From Chloroflexota bacterium (GTDB lineage: Bacteria > Chloroflexota > Anaerolineae > Anaerolineales > Villigracilaceae): a stretch of 8,451 bases of DNA. This document shows, one piece after another, positions 6,432-8,451 of this stretch. The position numbers and the translations under genes are program-made. The stretch is taken from assembly GCA_021796315.1 (NCBI GenBank), contig JAJYOH010000244.1:1-8451 (forward strand). The letters are read 5' to 3'. Under the pieces are notes generated by a model. The model was not told the DNA's origin. It was given only the letters and a program-made list of their open reading frames with translations, and did not search any database. The stretch's first letter is position 1. Each line of letters starts with the position of its first letter.

Positions 6432-7763
6432 ATGAAAAAAATCACCATCATCATTACATTATTGCTTGCGCTTTTAACCGTCAGTTGCGGAACAGCCAAT
6501 AGCACGGCGATCCAGGCTTCGGGTCAGATCGAAGCGACCGAGATCGCCATTGCACCGGAGTTATCTGGACGCGTCGTTGAAGTGAATGTCAGCGAAGGCG
6601 ATTCTGTCAAAGCGGGCGATCCGCTTCTGCGCCTCGACGATAGTTTGCTTCAGTCCCAAAAGAAGTCCGCACAAGCCGCGCTGGATTCCGCGAACGCCAG
6701 CGTGCAGACTGCCCAGGATTCTTTAGCCGCGGCTCAAGTACAGTATGACTTGACGTTATCGAATGCCTTGGCGGCGGATCAATCGTCTCGTCTCGATTTT
6801 TGGAAGGGACCAAAACCTGATCAATTCAATCAACCGATTTGGTATTTCTCGAAGGAGGAACAGATCAAAGCCGCGCAAGCCAATGTGGACGCGGCAAAAC
6901 AATCTTTGGCTGATGCGCAAACGAAATTATCCGATGTAGAGAGTCAAGCCTCCAGCGCTGATTTTCTCAACGCCGAGGAACAGTTGGATCAGGCACGGCT
7001 TCAATTTCAGGTTGCGCAAAATGTTTTGAATAGCACCAGCCAGGCTTCCAATAGCCAGTCATTGCATGATTCAGCTCAAGCAATTTATAACAATGCCAGG
7101 ACAAATCTTCAAAACGCGCAAAAGGCGTATGATGGTGCACTGACCACTCAAAGTGCAAAAGATGTATTGGCGGCACGCGCAAACGTAGCTGTCTGGCAGG
7201 AAAACTATAACTCAACGATGGATGCCTTGCGCGCTTTGCAAACCGGCGCTGATTCGCCAGAAGTTGTGGCAGCATCCAAAATGGTTGACCAAGCCAAGTC
7301 GGCATTGCAACAAGCGCAAGCTGCGGTTTTGGCGGCGCAAGCTAATTTGGATTCGATCAACACACAGATTGATAGACTGACGATCACAGCACCAATGGAT
7401 GGCGTTGTCTTGACTCGCAGTATTCAACCGGGTGAAGTGATTCAAGCGGGCATGACTGCATTAACTATCGGACAACTCGACACATTGAAAGTGACAGTTT
7501 ATATTCCAGAAACACAATATGGACAAATCAGTCTTGGCCAGCAAGCCAGCTTGAGCGTCGATTCATTCCCGAATCAAACTTTCACGGCAAAAGTCACACG
7601 CATCGCTAATCAAGCTGAATACACCCCACAGAATGTTCAAACGAAAGAAGGACGGCAGACGACTGTGTATGCAGTGGAGTTATCTGTGAATAATGCAGAC
7701 GGGAATCTCAAACCCGGTATGCCCACAGATGTAACTTTCGAAAGTGAAATCAAGACGAAGTAA
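6432..7763 (+). CDS. HlyD/YbhG-type membrane fusion protein, predicted lipoprotein
   Basis: 443 residues from ATG 6432, which has AAGGAG (6420-6425) six bases upstream; an upstream TTG at 6414 has no such support. The N-terminus is a lipoprotein signal: KK, a hydrophobic run to 17, then SC with Cys19 as the likely lipid-modified residue. Next comes the first half of the biotinyl-lipoyl domain (about 33-70, with PELSGRVVEVNVSEGDSV). A long Ala/Gln-rich helical stretch (about 74-318) contains several repeats of an A-A--N---A---L-A pattern, expected to form a coiled-coil hairpin. The second lipoyl half (TITAPMDGVVLTRSIQPGE, 317-335) and a beta-barrel domain follow, including AEYTPQNVQTKEGR (395-408) and LKPGMPTDV (426-434), which match YbhG-type adaptors. 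An aromatic and Pro-rich insert (122-139) interrupts the helix. It should link the pore to the cell exterior. It starts 19 bases after ATPase B. Confidence 0.92.
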   Translation: MKKITIIITLLLALLTVSCGTANSTAIQASGQIEATEIAIAPELSGRVVEVNVSEGDSVKAGDPLLRLDDSLLQSQKKSAQAALDSANASVQTAQDSLAAAQVQYDLTLSNALAADQSSRLDFWKGPKPDQFNQPIWYFSKEEQIKAAQANVDAAKQSLADAQTKLSDVESQASSADFLNAEEQLDQARLQFQVAQNVLNSTSQASNSQSLHDSAQAIYNNARTNLQNAQKAYDGALTTQSAKDVLAARANVAVWQENYNSTMDALRALQTGADSPEVVAASKMVDQAKSALQQAQAAVLAAQANLDSINTQIDRLTITAPMDGVVLTRSIQPGEVIQAGMTALTIGQLDTLKVTVYIPETQYGQISLGQQASLSVDSFPNQTFTAKVTRIANQAEYTPQNVQTKEGRQTTVYAVELSVNNADGNLKPGMPTDVTFESEIKTK

Positions 7764-7923
7764 CCACAAATGACAACGAAGAATAGGGTAGCGGCCGTAA
7801 CAGGTGAGCTAGGGTACGGCACGACCTTCTTATATTCACTATTGCTTAAATGGTGACATTTTTCCAATTTACTCTATGTCTGCGTAGATTGCAAGTGTCC
7901 GGTTCGTAGCAGTCGAGGTTTTC
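7761..7923. other. Region after the adaptor gene, possible upstream part of a dead insertion sequence
   Basis: No gene is supported. The adaptor's TAA runs into AACCACAAA (7762-7770), the same nine bases as the left end of the permease spacer at 4161. TAGGGTA occurs at 7784-7790 and 7810-7816. If an ISL3-type element once inserted here, its left end could lie near 7784, about 140 bases before the transposase start, but no matching right end was found. No clear terminator for the exporter operon is visible. Confidence 0.35.
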
Positions 7924-8177
7924 ATGTTTCCCTTGCTCATGCATTGCGCATCACATTTGCAGATTGTAACGATGAATGCCGAGACAACTGAGATCGTTAG
8001 AACCTTGAAGTTAAAGGCTCCCATTGCCCGAATTGCCAGCAATCGTCATTAAATGTTCATAGTCACTATGTTCGTCATTTGGCAGACTTACCTTGGGGCG
8101 GTGTGCCAACCCGGATTGAATTACAAGTGGATCTTCCGCACTTTTGCTGATGCGATTGCCCTTATACAATACGTTCA
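7924..8177 (+). pseudogene. ISL3-family transposase, N-terminal remnant with frameshift and stop
   Basis: ATG 7924, with GAGG (7915-7918) five bases before it, opens a frame reading MFPLLMHCASHL and then ETTEIVRTLKLKAP up to about 8022. There the sense moves by frameshift into a second frame at 8022-8147: HCPNCQQSSLNVHSHYVRHL, then ADLPWGGVPTRIELQV and HFC. This is the zinc-binding N-terminal domain of ISL3 transposases (zf-ISL3 type), with CPxCQ, VHSxYxRxLADLPWGG and the following FC in the usual order and spacing. A TGA at 8148-8150 interrupts it. Weak similarity (CDCPYTIR) continues to about 8177, after which nothing resembles the catalytic domain. ISL3 transposases are usually 400 residues or more, so over three quarters is missing. 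The gene is dead, left by an old insertion. Confidence 0.75.
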
Positions 8178-8258
8178 TACTTCTGTCGCTGGCAAAACAA
8201 GAAGCGAAGACACACATACCCCTCTTCCTTTTATATATCAGTAGACGCAAGAAGTCAT
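8178..8258. other. Short gap between transposase remnant and minus-strand gene
   Basis: No gene, repeat or recognisable insertion sequence end is visible. It probably includes decayed insertion sequence DNA. No hairpin with a T-run was seen to terminate the minus-strand gene. Confidence 0.3.
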
Positions 8259-8451
8259 TCACATCGCAAGAGGCAGTTGCCTGCATTTGTCCAGCACAAC
8301 AGATATGTTCTCGACACCGATAACCGGTTCCAGGATTGTTTTGATGGCCCGGGTCAAGAGACGCGTGTAGCGCGGCAGATCTATTGTTCGCGGATCGAAG
8401 TCTTCGCACAAATCCCAGGCGCGGGCGCGTTGTTTTCCCCGGATGTAGAGA
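8259..8451 (-). CDS. 3' end of an unidentified minus-strand gene (partial)
   Basis: Read on the minus strand, the frame is open from the window edge to TGA (8261-8259), giving the last 63 residues of a protein whose start is outside. It begins LYIRGKQRARAWDLCEDFDP, and later reads LPRYTRLLTRAIKTILEPVI and ends RQLPLAM. The hydrophobic and charged residues alternate as in a folded soluble protein with helices, and the codons are GC-rich at third positions like those of the exporter genes. An alternative minus-strand frame over the same bases (8011-8409) is longer but has Cys/His/Asn-rich, low-quality composition. I do not recognise the family. It points toward the operon, so it is a separate transcription unit. 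Confidence 0.55.
   Translation of the reverse strand, partial: LYIRGKQRARAWDLCEDFDPRTIDLPRYTRLLTRAIKTILEPVIGVENISVVLDKCRQLPLAM

Noticed and set aside
6008..6505. Minus-strand open frame of 165 codons across the ATPase B / adaptor junction.
   Set aside because: It is antisense to the H-loop region of ATPase B and the lipoprotein signal of the adaptor, and shows no domain or upstream ribosome site.
7869..8024. Minus-strand 51-residue frame with a signal-peptide-like start (MGAFNFKVLTISVVSAFIV).
   Set aside because: It is antisense to the ISL3 transposase remnant, has no ribosome site, and its hydrophobic stretch is the complement of decayed transposase codons.
8053..8244. Plus-strand 63-codon open frame.
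   Set aside because: It is an out-of-frame reading of the ISL3 remnant; the meaningful zinc-finger sequence is in another frame.
8011..8409. Minus-strand 132-codon open frame.
   Set aside because: It spans both the antisense of the transposase remnant and an out-of-frame reading of the minus-strand gene fragment, with composition rich in Cys, His and Asn and no family resemblance.

Overview
The window holds one intact regulator-plus-exporter locus of about 7.2 kb, all on the + strand, with a gene fragment at each end and a dead transposase near the right end. No rRNA, tRNA or taxonomic marker is present. A deazaflavin (F420)-family enzyme, a lipoprotein-type adaptor, mixed ATG/GTG starts and an ISL3-type remnant would fit a Chloroflexota (Anaerolineae-like) bacterium. 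That assignment is an inference only.

Left edge (1-604): the 3' end of a gene with a calcium-loop-like motif stops at 279. About 325 bases without a supported gene follow, ending in a strong sigma70-type promoter overlapped by an operator.

Regulator (605-1228): a TetR-family repressor closed by an intrinsic terminator. A 16-base operator word sits over the tetR promoter (567-582). It recurs in inverted orientation just before the next gene (1240-1255), so the repressor probably controls both itself and the operon.

Exporter operon (1279-7763): F420-type nitroreductase-like enzyme; small membrane protein; ABC ATPase A; ABC-2 permease 1; ABC-2 permease 2; ABC ATPase B; HlyD-type adaptor. The content matches the Escherichia coli CecR/YbhG-YbhF-YbhS-YbhR type of exporter. 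In that system one protein, YbhF, carries two ATPase domains in tandem. Here the two domains are separate genes placed on either side of the permease pair. ATPase A has Pro instead of the switch His, while ATPase B is canonical. The adaptor begins as a lipoprotein and has a long coiled-coil region. The likely job is export of a toxic or hydrophobic compound across the cytoplasmic membrane, perhaps after reduction by the first enzyme; the substrate cannot be read from the sequence.

Inside the operon, a 158-base palindrome-rich spacer separates the two permease genes.

Right edge (7764-8451): no intact gene is visible. It holds the N-terminal quarter or less of an ISL3-family transposase, broken by a frameshift and a stop. 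Convergent to it is the 3' end of an unidentified minus-strand gene that runs off the window.
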